Of a stretch of DNA of 64,000 bases, positions 44,937 to 53,675 are shown one piece after another. Positions within the stretch are counted from its first letter, which is position 1; each line of letters opens with the position of its first letter. The stretch lies in contig KB911069.1 of the NCBI GenBank assembly GCA_000383295.1, forward strand, positions 126,728 through 190,727. Direction: 5' to 3'. The stretch is from Faecalispora sporosphaeroides DSM 1294. GTDB lineage: Bacteria > Bacillota > Clostridia > Oscillospirales > Acutalibacteraceae. A model generated the notes under the pieces. It was not told the origin of the DNA. It did no database searches and was given only the letters and a program-made list of their open reading frames with translations. The translations under genes and the position numbers were made by a program.

Positions 44937-45197
44937 TCAGTCGCTGCTGAAGGGCAGCAAAGCGATATGACGGGAGCGTTTGATCGCAACAGTCAGTTCA
45001 CGCTGATGATGTGCGCAGGTGCCGGTGACTCTGCGGGGCAGAATCTTCGCGCGCTCTGAAATAAAGCGGCGCAGCTTTGCAACATCCTTATAATCGATCG
45101 AATCGATTCTTTCCACGCAAAAACTGCAAACCTTTTTGCGTCCTTTACGTCCGCCGCGACGATTGTCGCGCTCGGGCCGATCGTTTCTATCAGCCAT
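44937..45197 (-). CDS. rpsR: 30S ribosomal protein S18
   Basis: A small-subunit protein of 86 residues that pairs with S6. The core ([20 protein letters not shown] and [16 protein letters not shown]) is intact. Two Cys in VCSFC near the start and CAHH later suggest the zinc-binding form of S18. Third gene of rpsF-ssb-rpsR. Confidence 0.97.
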   Translation of the reverse strand: MADRNDRPERDNRRGGRKGRKKVCSFCVERIDSIDYKDVAKLRRFISERAKILPRRVTGTCAHHQRELTVAIKRSRHIALLPFSSD

Positions 45198-45248
45198 GCC
45201 AAAAGCCTCCTTTTCTCAATTCAAAAATAAAGTAAATACGTGAGAAAA

Positions 45249-45710
45249 TCAGAACGGCAGATCGTCATCTGTCGGGATCTCCTCAAAATCACCTGTGTTT
45301 CCGCTGGTGTAGGCGGGGGCAGAGGGCATCGGCGCATCGGTACGGCTGTAAGAACCAGAGCCATATCCGGAGCCGGCAGTTCCGCCATCGCGCTTGGATT
45401 CCGCAAAATGCACGTTATCCGCCACGATTTCAAAAGCCTTGCGCTTGTTTCCGTCCTTGTCCTGATAGCTGCGGGTTTGAATCGAGCCCTGAACTGCAAT
45501 TAACTGTCCTTTGCGGAAGTACTTGCATACAAACTCCGCGGTAGAACGCCATGCGACGATATCGATAAAATCCGCCTGACGCTCCGCGCCGGACTTCACA
45601 TAAGATCGATCCACCGCAATCGTGAAGCTGGTGACGGCAATGTCACTGGTAGTGTGACGAAGCTCAGGGTCAGCAACCAGCCTGCCCATTAATACAGCCA
45701 CGTTGAGCAT
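45249..45710 (-). CDS. ssb: Single-stranded DNA-binding protein
   Basis: A 153-residue SSB with an N-terminal OB fold (MLNVAVLMGRLVADPELR, IDIVAWRSTAEFVCKYFRKG) and a disordered Ser/Gly tail ending in the partner-binding DDDLPF. ATG 45710 is taken by family match; GTG 45719 is in frame and overlaps the rpsF stop. Confidence 0.96.
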   Translation of the reverse strand: MLNVAVLMGRLVADPELRHTTSDIAVTSFTIAVDRSYVKSGAERQADFIDIVAWRSTAEFVCKYFRKGQLIAVQGSIQTRSYQDKDGNKRKAFEIVADNVHFAESKRDGGTAGSGYGSGSYSRTDAPMPSAPAYTSGNTGDFEEIPTDDDLPF

Positions 45711-45715
45711 TTCGA

Positions 45716-46072
45716 TCACTCTCTTTCAGCAGTTTCCGTTTTCGGGACTTCAACAGCCTTTTTCGGCTTCTCTTTCTTTACTTCTTTTTTGACAATGAGA
45801 GAACGAAGAACTCCGTCGGTAATCTTGTAGATACGATCCAGCTCCGCAATGAACTCGGGAGCGCTGGTGAAGCTGATCAGGGTGTAGTAGCCCTCGGTCT
45901 GCTTCTCAATGGGATACGCAAAACGGCGTTTGCCCCACTCGTCCACAGCGTCGATCACAGCGTTCTTTTCGATCAGCGTCTTAAACTTCTGAACATTTGT
46001 CTGAACTGCCTCTTCACCCTGTGTTGTAGACAGAATGAATACGGTTTCGTAAGAATTTTTTACATCTGGCAT
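45716..46072 (-). CDS. rpsF: 30S ribosomal protein S6
   Basis: A 118-residue S6, with ETVFILSTTQGEE at the start, WGKRRFAYPIEKQTEGYYTL in the middle, and a charged Lys/Glu tail longer than in E. coli. ATG 46072 has AAGGAGGTG upstream; the frame upstream of it runs into the leader. Confidence 0.96.
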   Translation of the reverse strand: MPDVKNSYETVFILSTTQGEEAVQTNVQKFKTLIEKNAVIDAVDEWGKRRFAYPIEKQTEGYYTLISFTSAPEFIAELDRIYKITDGVLRSLIVKKEVKKEKPKKAVEVPKTETAERE

Positions 46073-46099
46073 TTTGATTGCACCTCCTTCTGGACTTTG

Positions 46100-46152
46100 G
46101 CCCCAGCAGGACGCTGGAGCAAGGAATATGAAAAGCACCGCCCGGTTGGGGC
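46100..46152 (-). promoter_or_regulatory. Structured rpsF leader, candidate S6:S18 autoregulatory element
   Basis: In the minus-strand transcript GCCCCA (plus 46147-46152) can pair with TGGGGC (plus 46100-46105), enclosing a small hairpin CCAGC/GCTGG (46103-46117 on one face) and an ACCGGGCGG segment. Leaders that bind the S6:S18 complex are known in Firmicutes; this one is only compatible with that model. Confidence 0.4.
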
Positions 46153-46167
46153 AGGCTTAACAGACTA

Positions 46168-46196
46168 ATTATATCAGCGTGACCAGGGTGAGTCAA
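46168..46196 (-). promoter_or_regulatory. Sigma-A promoter of rpsF-ssb-rpsR
   Basis: On the minus strand TTGACT (46191-46196), 17 bp, TATAAT (46168-46173): near-perfect consensus. Confidence 0.9.
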
Positions 46197-46303
46197 GCTA
46201 TTTTTTTACTTCACAGGAATTTACTGGAAAATGTCTCTCTTCTCAGTAGAAAAACCGAGAAAATCAAACGCCGATTCCCGGGCGATGAGGCATAACCCAC
46301 TCT

Positions 46304-47179
46304 TTATAGGGTACCCGCAATATCTTTGATATACTTGCGAAAGCCTTCTCCAACCTCCGGATGCTCCAGCGCCACCTCCACCGTAGCCTGCAGGATGCCG
46401 AGCTTATTGCCCATATCGTAGCGCTTGCCGGTGAACTCCACCGCGGTCATTCCCACGGTTTGCGCCAGTACGCGCATTGCGTCGGTCAGCTGAATCTCTC
46501 CGCCGCTTCCGGGCGGGGTGCGGTCGAGAATGTCGAAAATCTCCGGCGGCAGCACGCAGCGCCCCAGAATGGAATAGTACGAGAACACCTTGTCGGGAGA
46601 GGGCTTTTCGACCATGTCGGTGCAGCGGAACAGGCGGTCGCGAATCGGCTCCACCTTCAGCGAGCTGTACCGGCCGATCACCTCGGGAGATACCTGGTTT
46701 ACCCCCAGAACACCCTTGCCGAATTCCTCATAAGCGCGAATTAGCTGGCCGCAGGCCGGGTCTTTTCCAATGATTACGTCATCGCCGTACAGTACGGCAA
46801 ACGGTTCGTCGCCGATAAAGGAACGCGCGCAGTTTACCGCGTGGCCAAGGCCGCGGGTTTCCTTCTGGCGAACAAAATAAATATTGGCCAAGCGGGAGAT
46901 TTCCACAATACTGTTGAGGGCGGCTTTCTTCTCGTCGCCGCCCTTTGCCAGGTGGGCTTCCAGCTCCGGGGCGCGGTCAAAATGGTCTTCAATCAGACCT
47001 TTGCCGCGATTGGTAATGATTAAAATATCGGTAATGCCGGAATGAACGGCTTCTTCCACAATATACTGAATCGCGGGCTTATCCACGATGGGAAGCATTT
47101 CTTTCGGCATGGATTTTGAGACAGGGAGAACACGTGTGCCAAGCCCCGCGGCGGGGATAACAGCCTTTGTTATTTTCAA
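46304..47179 (-). CDS. galU: UTP-glucose-1-phosphate uridylyltransferase
   Basis: Makes UDP-glucose, precursor of surface glycans. The 291-residue protein has the nucleotide-binding PAAGLGTRVLPVSKSMPKEM, DKPAIQYIVEEAV, the VLYGDDVI metal motif and EFTGKRYDMGNKLG. Start TTG 47179 has AGGAGGG upstream. It lies 32 bp after the zinc-ribbon membrane gene and is probably co-transcribed with it. Confidence 0.96.
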   Translation of the reverse strand: MKITKAVIPAAGLGTRVLPVSKSMPKEMLPIVDKPAIQYIVEEAVHSGITDILIITNRGKGLIEDHFDRAPELEAHLAKGGDEKKAALNSIVEISRLANIYFVRQKETRGLGHAVNCARSFIGDEPFAVLYGDDVIIGKDPACGQLIRAYEEFGKGVLGVNQVSPEVIGRYSSLKVEPIRDRLFRCTDMVEKPSPDKVFSYYSILGRCVLPPEIFDILDRTPPGSGGEIQLTDAMRVLAQTVGMTAVEFTGKRYDMGNKLGILQATVEVALEHPEVGEGFRKYIKDIAGTL

Positions 47180-47211
47180 AGAATTCCCTCCTACTGGTTA
47201 GAAAGATACTT

Positions 47212-48306
47212 TTATAAAAAGAAATTTGGCAGATAAACAATAATAGAATAGCAGATGAGAAGGCATAGAGCCAAAGAAACATTTACGCCGCCATTTTCCT
47301 GCAGCGCTTTGTCGTACTCGGCCGCGATGGGGTTTTCTTTTTTCAGCCTGCGGATGCTCTCCACACAGTGCCGGTAATACAGACGGTTGCCGGCGAAACC
47401 GCAGTACATCATAATTCCCGCCTGAATCAAAAGCGTAAGCAGCGGGGTGAACAGCAGAAAAATGCTGCCTGGGTCCAGCAGGTACACAAGCTCGGTGACC
47501 TTCATCAGCTCTTCATAGGAAGGGTATACGCTGGTGCTCACTCCCGCCTGCTCGTACAGCTTTATCAGCAGGGGAGAGGAATAGTTCAGAGACACAAACG
47601 TGTTGATGACGAACAGAACCGCCATCCACGCGGTGATAATCGTGCCGATCCGGTACATTTTTCGGTACAGCATCCATCCGCCTGAGAACAAAAAGGCCGA
47701 AAAACTGAAATGCCCGCGGTTTGTCCTCTTTTTATGGAAGAAAACCGAAAGGAAATAAGAGGAATTGTTCTGAACAAATTTCGCGATTTCCCCGGCAGTG
47801 ATATCGTCCTCAATCGGTTCGTCGGCCCGGATGGTAATGGGCGAAAAGGGGTTCGGCGCACTCTGGTACGGCGAATCGCCCTGCGCAGAGTCGAAAGGCG
47901 CATTGGGCGGGATGGGGCTGCCCGGATTCTGATACCCCGAATTCTGGTACGGATTCCGGTAGCCGGGCGGGTCGTTCCGGAAAGGCGCCTGGCCCTGATG
48001 AGATGGCGGAGCCGCGTCCGGCCGGTTCAGTGAAGAGCCGCACCGGCTGCAGAACAGCGCGTCCGAGGGATTATTTCTGCCGCAAACCGGGCATACAATT
48101 TCTGAATCCTTTTTCGGGGCGGCAGAATCCTCCGCGGGAGGAGTCCAGTATGTTCCGGTGCCGTGCGTATCTGAAAACAGGCATTTGCCCTCTTTTTCAT
48201 AACAGTGCCGATGGTAAGGCGCCCCGCAATCCGGGCAGACAACAATGTCGTCGTCCGCCTGAAAGGGAATGCCGCAGACCGGGCATTTGATGCCAGTATA
48301 CTTCAT
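47212..48306 (-). CDS. Membrane protein with RING-like and zinc-ribbon domains
   Basis: A 364-residue protein. The N-terminus is a prokaryotic RING-like treble-clef: Cys8, Cys11, then CPDCGAPYHRHCY and a further Cys. A second zinc ribbon (CPVCGRNNPSDALFCSRCG) follows, then a Pro/Asn-rich linker, then a C-terminal membrane part of the DUF2628 type with about four helices. A role in sensing or membrane protein handling is guesswork. ATG 48306 has AGGAGG upstream. Confidence 0.75.
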   Translation of the reverse strand: MKYTGIKCPVCGIPFQADDDIVVCPDCGAPYHRHCYEKEGKCLFSDTHGTGTYWTPPAEDSAAPKKDSEIVCPVCGRNNPSDALFCSRCGSSLNRPDAAPPSHQGQAPFRNDPPGYRNPYQNSGYQNPGSPIPPNAPFDSAQGDSPYQSAPNPFSPITIRADEPIEDDITAGEIAKFVQNNSSYFLSVFFHKKRTNRGHFSFSAFLFSGGWMLYRKMYRIGTIITAWMAVLFVINTFVSLNYSSPLLIKLYEQAGVSTSVYPSYEELMKVTELVYLLDPGSIFLLFTPLLTLLIQAGIMMYCGFAGNRLYYRHCVESIRRLKKENPIAAEYDKALQENGGVNVSLALCLLICYSIIVYLPNFFL

Positions 48307-48382
48307 GCTTGAAAGCCTCCTGTAATAGATCGCCGGTGATCTCCTCCCCGGCGACGAGGATCTTTATATCCTGAATACAATT

Positions 48383-48411
48383 ATTGTACCTAATTCTGCC
48401 GAAAACTGCAA
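48383..48411 (-). promoter_or_regulatory. Sigma-A promoter of the zinc-ribbon protein and galU
   Basis: On the minus strand TTGCAG (48406-48411), 17 bp, TACAAT (48383-48388). Confidence 0.7.
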
Positions 48412-48474
48412 TCATTTCTTGCATAAGTTTTCAGTACGTTCACAGACTGACCAGGGGTGAAAAGATGGTTTTTC

Positions 48475-48503
48475 TTTACATTTGACCAAAAATATCTTAT
48501 AAT
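48475..48503 (+). promoter_or_regulatory. Sigma-A promoter of prfB
   Basis: TTTACA (48475-48480), 17 bp, TATAAT (48498-48503), leaving a leader of about 150 nt. Confidence 0.75.
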
Positions 48504-48583
48504 ATTTTATTATTGTGCAGAAACATAACTTTGATATGTGAGCAAGCCAATAACAAAAAGGATTTGATTGATGAAGACAGCAA

Positions 48584-48614
48584 TTTTCTTTTCCGCCGCA
48601 GGCGGAAAAGAAAA
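48584..48614. other. Perfect 14-bp hairpin in the prfB leader
   Basis: TTTTCTTTTCCGCC (48584-48597) pairs with its complement (48601-48614) across a 3-nt loop. The arm composition is the reverse of a normal terminator (T-rich arm first) and no U-tract follows, so it is more likely a leader structure or a small inverted repeat. Confidence 0.5.
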
Positions 48615-48660
48615 GGAACGGTCTATTTAAAAGTTGAATTATGATTAGAGGATGGTACGG

Positions 48661-49788
48661 ATGCTGCAATTTGAGGAATTAAGGCTGGCGCTGGAAAAGC
48701 TCAGGCCGGACATTAACGACCTGGCGGATGCGCTTGGGCTGCAGGGCATGAAGGAAGAGATTTCGCAGCTGGACGAGCGGGCCGCGATGCCCGGTTTTTG
48801 GGACGACATGGAGCGTTCCCAGAAAATCCTTCAGCGTTCCAGCATGCTGAAGAATAAAATCGCGAATTATGAAAAGCTGTGTGCTTCTCTGGAGGATGCG
48901 CTGGCTCTGGTGGAGCTGGCGGATGAAGCCGAGGATCTCTCTTTGCTGCCGGAGGCACAGCAGGAATACCAGAAAATACAGGCGGAGCTGGAAGCGATTC
49001 GCCTGACGACCCTGCTCAAGGGCGAATACGACGCCAAGAATGCGATTCTCACCTTTCACGCGGGCGCGGGCGGAACAGAGGCGCAGGACTGGGCCTCGAT
49101 GCTGTACCGCATGTACTGCCGCTGGGCGGAGCGCCACGGCTTTCAGGTTAAAACACTGGATTATCTGGATGGAGAAGAAGCCGGCCTGAAGAGCGCCTCT
49201 ATTTTGATTGAGGGCATAAACGCATACGGCTTTCTGAAAAGTGAGGCGGGCGTTCACCGTTTGGTGCGCGTGTCTCCCTTCGACGCGTCCGGCCGCCGCC
49301 ACACGTCTTTTGCTTCACTTGAGGTGATGCCGGAAATCGACAGCGACACCTCTGTGGAGATCAGCCCGGACGATATTGAAATGCAGGTATACCGCGCGAG
49401 CGGCGCGGGCGGACAGAAGGTTAACAAAACCTCCTCGGCCGTGCGCCTGACGCATAAGCCCACCGGCATCGTTGTTTCCTGCCAGGTGGAGCGCAGCCAA
49501 TACCAGAACCGCGACGTCGCGATGAAAATGCTGATTTCAAAGCTCGTTGAGATCAAAGAGCGCGAGCATTTGGAAAAGATTGAGGATATTAAGGGCGATC
49601 AGAAGGAAATTGCCTGGGGCAGCCAGATCCGCTCTTATGTTTTCATGCCCTACACGCTGGCCAAGGATCACCGCACCGGCTTTGAAATGGGCAATATCTC
49701 CGCCGTGATGGACGGCGATCTGGATGGATTTATCAACGCATATCTCAAGGCGCAGAATCTTGGCACATTGGGAGAAAACATCGAGTAA
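48661..49788 (+). CDS. prfB: Peptide chain release factor 2
   Basis: RF2 reads UGA and UAA stops. The 375-residue protein has the SPF stop-reading tripeptide ([11 protein letters not shown]) and the GGQ catalytic loop ([12 protein letters not shown]). The frame is continuous from ATG 48661: the programmed +1 frameshift found near codon 25 in many bacteria is absent. ATG 48661 follows AGAGG by 9 nt; ATG 48652 abuts that site. Confidence 0.96.
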   Translation: MLQFEELRLALEKLRPDINDLADALGLQGMKEEISQLDERAAMPGFWDDMERSQKILQRSSMLKNKIANYEKLCASLEDALALVELADEAEDLSLLPEAQQEYQKIQAELEAIRLTTLLKGEYDAKNAILTFHAGAGGTEAQDWASMLYRMYCRWAERHGFQVKTLDYLDGEEAGLKSASILIEGINAYGFLKSEAGVHRLVRVSPFDASGRRHTSFASLEVMPEIDSDTSVEISPDDIEMQVYRASGAGGQKVNKTSSAVRLTHKPTGIVVSCQVERSQYQNRDVAMKMLISKLVEIKEREHLEKIEDIKGDQKEIAWGSQIRSYVFMPYTLAKDHRTGFEMGNISAVMDGDLDGFINAYLKAQNLGTLGENIE

Positions 49789-49803
49789 ACAGGGGGCCGT
49801 GTC

Positions 49804-51087
49804 TTGTCTTTTGTGAAATCTAAGATGAATTCCCTGAAGAAGAACCAGTTTTTAAAAAACGTAGCGGTTCTCACCGGCGGCACAGCCGTGGCGCAGGTAT
49901 TGCTGCCTTTTGCATTTATGCCGATTTTGGGGCGGCTTTACGGGCCGGAGCTTCAGGGTATTTATGGTATCTATGTGTACATCACCAGTATTACGCAGCA
50001 AATCGCCTGCTTCCGTTATGATTACGCCATTGTCGTGGCGGACAGTGATGAGGAGGCAGGCGGTGCCTTTGTACTCAGTGCTTTGCTGGCAACAATGTTT
50101 TCGGTGTTGTTAGGGTTGATCATGTGGCCGTTTATTCCGCAGATCGGCGCGCGTTTTCACCTGACGGGTGGTGCGGAAAACACCTTGTGGATGGTTCCGC
50201 TTACAACCTTAATTTGTGGACTAACCACTGCGCTGAACTATTTTAATGTAAGGCACGAAAAGTATAAAGTCATTACGACTGCCAATATCATTCGTGTTTC
50301 CGTGATGATCGCGACCCAGTTGATCTTGGCCTTTCTTGGCGCCGGGTATTGGGGCATGATCATCGGGCAGTTTTTATCTTATTTCTTCGGAAACTTCCGC
50401 ATGGTGATGACCCTCAAGGGGCGGATTCACCGCAGGATGTTCCGCCTGCCTTTTCTAAAGAAGGTTGCGCGCAAAAATGTGGCTTACCCCAAATACATGC
50501 TGCCCAGCGCTATGGCCAACAGCTTTGCCATGAATATGACCGGTCTGTTTGTCCAGATGCAGTTCGGCGGTGTGATGAACGGTTATTACAGCCAGATTAA
50601 CCGTCTGCTGGGTCAGCCGCTCCAGTTGGTTTCCAGCGCGGTGTCGCAGGTGTTTCTGCGCGGCGCCTCGGTGGACAAGCACAACGGGGAAAAACTGAGC
50701 AAGACCTTTTCTACGGTGGCCAAATGGTTGACCATTTTGTCCGTGATTCCCTTCGGCATCCTTTTACTGTGGGGGGACCCCCTCATTCCCTTGTTCCTCG
50801 GTTCGGAGTGGAAACCGATTCCGCAATACCTGAAATACCTGATCCCGCTGTTCATGGTGCGGTTTGTGGTTACGCCTTTGACCAACAGCGCGATTGCACT
50901 CGGGCGGCAGAAGGCTACGATGGTCTGGCAGTTTTTCCTGCTGGCTACCGTAACCATTCCGTCGCTGCTTACCTTTGTGATCCCCATGACGTTTGAACAG
51001 TATCTGCTGGCCGCATCCTTGCCGATGGCAGGCGCTTATCTGGTTTTCTACCGTTTCTGCCAGACGATCGTCAGAAACGCAAAATAA
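49804..51087 (+). CDS. Polysaccharide flippase (Wzx/MATE-like)
   Basis: A 427-residue, 12-helix membrane protein of the oligosaccharide flippase family, which moves lipid-linked glycan units across the membrane. The start LKNVAVLTGGTAVAQVLLPF is typical. TTG 49804 follows AGGGGG by 8 nt; ATG 49828 is a fallback. First gene of a five-gene surface-glycan operon. Confidence 0.88.
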   Translation: MSFVKSKMNSLKKNQFLKNVAVLTGGTAVAQVLLPFAFMPILGRLYGPELQGIYGIYVYITSITQQIACFRYDYAIVVADSDEEAGGAFVLSALLATMFSVLLGLIMWPFIPQIGARFHLTGGAENTLWMVPLTTLICGLTTALNYFNVRHEKYKVITTANIIRVSVMIATQLILAFLGAGYWGMIIGQFLSYFFGNFRMVMTLKGRIHRRMFRLPFLKKVARKNVAYPKYMLPSAMANSFAMNMTGLFVQMQFGGVMNGYYSQINRLLGQPLQLVSSAVSQVFLRGASVDKHNGEKLSKTFSTVAKWLTILSVIPFGILLLWGDPLIPLFLGSEWKPIPQYLKYLIPLFMVRFVVTPLTNSAIALGRQKATMVWQFFLLATVTIPSLLTFVIPMTFEQYLLAASLPMAGAYLVFYRFCQTIVRNAK

Positions 51088-51111
51088 GTGAAAAATGGAG
51101 AGGTAACTGAA

Positions 51112-52263
51112 ATGCAACAAAAACAGAGTAAGCTGCGTTTGAAAGAGCGCTTCAAACAGATGACAGGCTACATGAAAAGCAACAAGCCCTTCTCCTACAC
51201 ACTGGCCTTGCTGCTGGTTTCCCTGTTTTTTCTGGGAGTCAACACGTATCAGAATGTCTACAGCGTTCTGATGAATGACGACGTGATCAATGAGGACGCC
51301 GTTAAGATTGAATTCCACGATAAAAGCCTGGAACGCGAGGTACGCAATCTGCTCGAGCGCCCAAAGGACGACATTTACGATGTGGATGTGGAGAAGATCA
51401 GCATTCTGACGATTCAAAATGTGCCGGTGAAGGATATAGAGGATCTGAAATACTTTAAGGGCCTCTCCAAGCTGACGATTTCTTCCGCAAAGATCACCGA
51501 CGTCAGCCCTTTAAAAGATATTCCCTATCTGAAGGAGCTCGACCTCTCCAATAATCAGATTGCAGACGTTACCCCCCTGGGGAACATCAAAACCTTGCAG
51601 CGCCTGACACTGGCGGGCAACTATATTCGCAATATGTCTCCGCTGTACTCGCTGAAAAACCTGACGGAGCTGAATTTGTCCGGCAACTCGATCATCGGCG
51701 TTACAGCGGACATTACAAAGCTGACGAATCTGAAAAGCCTGAACCTGTCGCGCAACCGCATTACCGACAACAGCGTATTTTCGGGGATGCCGCAGCTGAA
51801 TATTCTGAACCTTACCTCCAACCGCATCATGGTGGCAAAGCCCCTTGTCGGTATGGATCAACTGTACGAGTATTCTCTGGAAAGCAACTCTTTGACCACA
51901 ATCGGCGATCTGGGCGATCTGCCCGTGCTGGAGAAGCTCAGCGTGGCCTCCAACTGCTTAACGGATATCAGCTTTGCCTCGAAATACCCTTGGCTGCTGG
52001 AGCTGACAATCAGCCTGAACAATATTTCTTCTCTGGAGCCGCTGAAGAACAATACCGAGCTTCAGGTGCTGAAAATGCAGTACACCGACATCAAGGATGT
52101 TTCCGTTCTGGAAAAGCTGCCGCAATTCAACTCCATTTTTCTGGATCCCGAATTCGACCGTTCCAAAATTCGCTTCTTACAGGGCCGTTTCCGCAATGGC
52201 GACCTGCTGACAAAACAGTATTTGCTGAACGAAAAATATGGCTTTGAGGAGACCGACGAATGA
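51112..52263 (+). CDS. Membrane-anchored leucine-rich repeat protein
   Basis: A 383-residue protein: short basic cytoplasmic tail, one transmembrane helix (about 30-48), then an extracellular stretch with about nine internalin-type repeats of 21-22 residues (for example YLKELDLSNNQIADVTPLGN) and a capped C-terminal part. No LPXTG or secretion tail. It overlaps the next gene by 4 bp (ATGA), so it is an integral member of the glycan operon, possibly a scaffold for the assembly enzymes. Function unknown. ATG 51112 has GAGAGG upstream. Confidence 0.82.
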   Translation: MQQKQSKLRLKERFKQMTGYMKSNKPFSYTLALLLVSLFFLGVNTYQNVYSVLMNDDVINEDAVKIEFHDKSLEREVRNLLERPKDDIYDVDVEKISILTIQNVPVKDIEDLKYFKGLSKLTISSAKITDVSPLKDIPYLKELDLSNNQIADVTPLGNIKTLQRLTLAGNYIRNMSPLYSLKNLTELNLSGNSIIGVTADITKLTNLKSLNLSRNRITDNSVFSGMPQLNILNLTSNRIMVAKPLVGMDQLYEYSLESNSLTTIGDLGDLPVLEKLSVASNCLTDISFASKYPWLLELTISLNNISSLEPLKNNTELQVLKMQYTDIKDVSVLEKLPQFNSIFLDPEFDRSKIRFLQGRFRNGDLLTKQYLLNEKYGFEETDE

Positions 52264-53675
52264 TCTGGAAAGAGCTTATCGTTGTCCTTGGCCTTTTGAT
52301 TTCGCTGATCTTGTTTAAAAAGGCATCGGCAACGCTGAATATTGGAAAAATCAATCTGCTTTCTTATACGATGTACCTGTTTTTGCTGCAGACGTATATC
52401 GGTGCCGCCATGGTGTATCTGGGGGACCACAATCACTACACAATGAAGTACATTACGGTCGACAGCAGCTTTGACCTGATGTTCTACAGCGTTCTGCTTT
52501 CCGCAATTTTGTTCCCGCTGACCATCATCGTGCTGTACCAGTGCTTTCATATCGATATCAAGCAGCGCTACAAGAGCTACTTGAAAAAGTCGGTTGAGGT
52601 AAAGCATGAGCGGCTGGCCTTTTACGTCATTTCGGGCGTCGGATTTCTCTGCTGCGTGCTGCTTCTGATCTATATCATCAAGATCGGCTATTTCCCCCTG
52701 CTGCGGCTGGTGCGCACCCCGGCCGGCTTTGAGTTCGGCGTGGAGCGCCAGCGGATTTCGCAGATTGTGATCGTCAACAGCTACGTCAAAAACCTTTTGC
52801 TGGGGCTGTTTCTGCCGCTGCTGTCGTATATCGCGTTTGCCTATGCGGTGGCGCTCAAAAAATTCTGGTGGTGGGCTCTTACCGCTGTGCTGGTGGGCTC
52901 GGCAATCGTTTCCGCTACCATCAATTTTGAAAAATCCCCGGTGCTGTTCTACCTGTTTGTGCTGCTCCTGATTCTCATGTACGAGCGCGGGGGCATCTCC
53001 CGCAGGGTAGTGTTCGGCTTTGGCGCCGCCATGGCTCTGTTTATCGTATTCATTTACGGGCGCATGGGGTACAGCTTTACCTCTGGCGACAGCAACTTTT
53101 ATAACGGCCCGATCGGCCGCACGCTGTTTACCCAGGTGGGCACGCTGACGATGCATTTTGACCTGTTCCCGACGATCTTCCCGTTTCTGCATGGCCGCAG
53201 CCTGTCGCCGACGGCGATGCATCTTCTGGGCATCGATGGCAGCCATGTCCGTTCCGCCAAGCTGGTGATGGATTTTTACGGCTCCGAGAAGGTGTACGAC
53301 GGAACCGGCGGCGTGATGAACGCGTTCTATATCGGCGAGGCCTACGCGAATTTCGGTTTTTGGGGAATGGTTCTCTCCATCGTGTATATGGGCGTTGTGT
53401 TGGGCGTATTGTTCTACGCGTTCACCCGTTTGCGCAAAACCCCGTTTCAGCTGGCGATGACCGCAATGCTCACCAGCCGCCTGGCGCTGGCCACACAGGG
53501 TGGGTTTGTGGACTTCATTTACAATTTTCAAACCTATCTTCTGCTGTTCTTTTTGGTGGCAGGGCATTTCGCCCCCCGGATTTGGGAACGCCTGTCGCCC
53601 CGTGCGCCGGCGGGCCTGATCAAGCTGCTGGATCGTCTTGAGGGAAAAGAAAAGAAGGCGGCGGGAAAATCATGA
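52260..53675 (+). CDS. O-antigen/exopolysaccharide polymerase-like membrane protein
   Basis: A 471-residue protein with about 11 membrane helices and a large external loop (about 280-365) of the Wzy/oligosaccharide polymerase type. Sequence conservation in such proteins is low, so the call rests on topology and on the genes around it (flippase and glycosyltransferases). It overlaps both neighbours by 4 bp. Confidence 0.75.
   Translation: MIWKELIVVLGLLISLILFKKASATLNIGKINLLSYTMYLFLLQTYIGAAMVYLGDHNHYTMKYITVDSSFDLMFYSVLLSAILFPLTIIVLYQCFHIDIKQRYKSYLKKSVEVKHERLAFYVISGVGFLCCVLLLIYIIKIGYFPLLRLVRTPAGFEFGVERQRISQIVIVNSYVKNLLLGLFLPLLSYIAFAYAVALKKFWWWALTAVLVGSAIVSATINFEKSPVLFYLFVLLLILMYERGGISRRVVFGFGAAMALFIVFIYGRMGYSFTSGDSNFYNGPIGRTLFTQVGTLTMHFDLFPTIFPFLHGRSLSPTAMHLLGIDGSHVRSAKLVMDFYGSEKVYDGTGGVMNAFYIGEAYANFGFWGMVLSIVYMGVVLGVLFYAFTRLRKTPFQLAMTAMLTSRLALATQGGFVDFIYNFQTYLLLFFLVAGHFAPRIWERLSPRAPAGLIKLLDRLEGKEKKAAGKS

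Noticed and set aside
48584-48614. Rho-independent terminator before prfB
   Set aside because: The T-rich arm comes first and no U-tract follows the stem on either strand.
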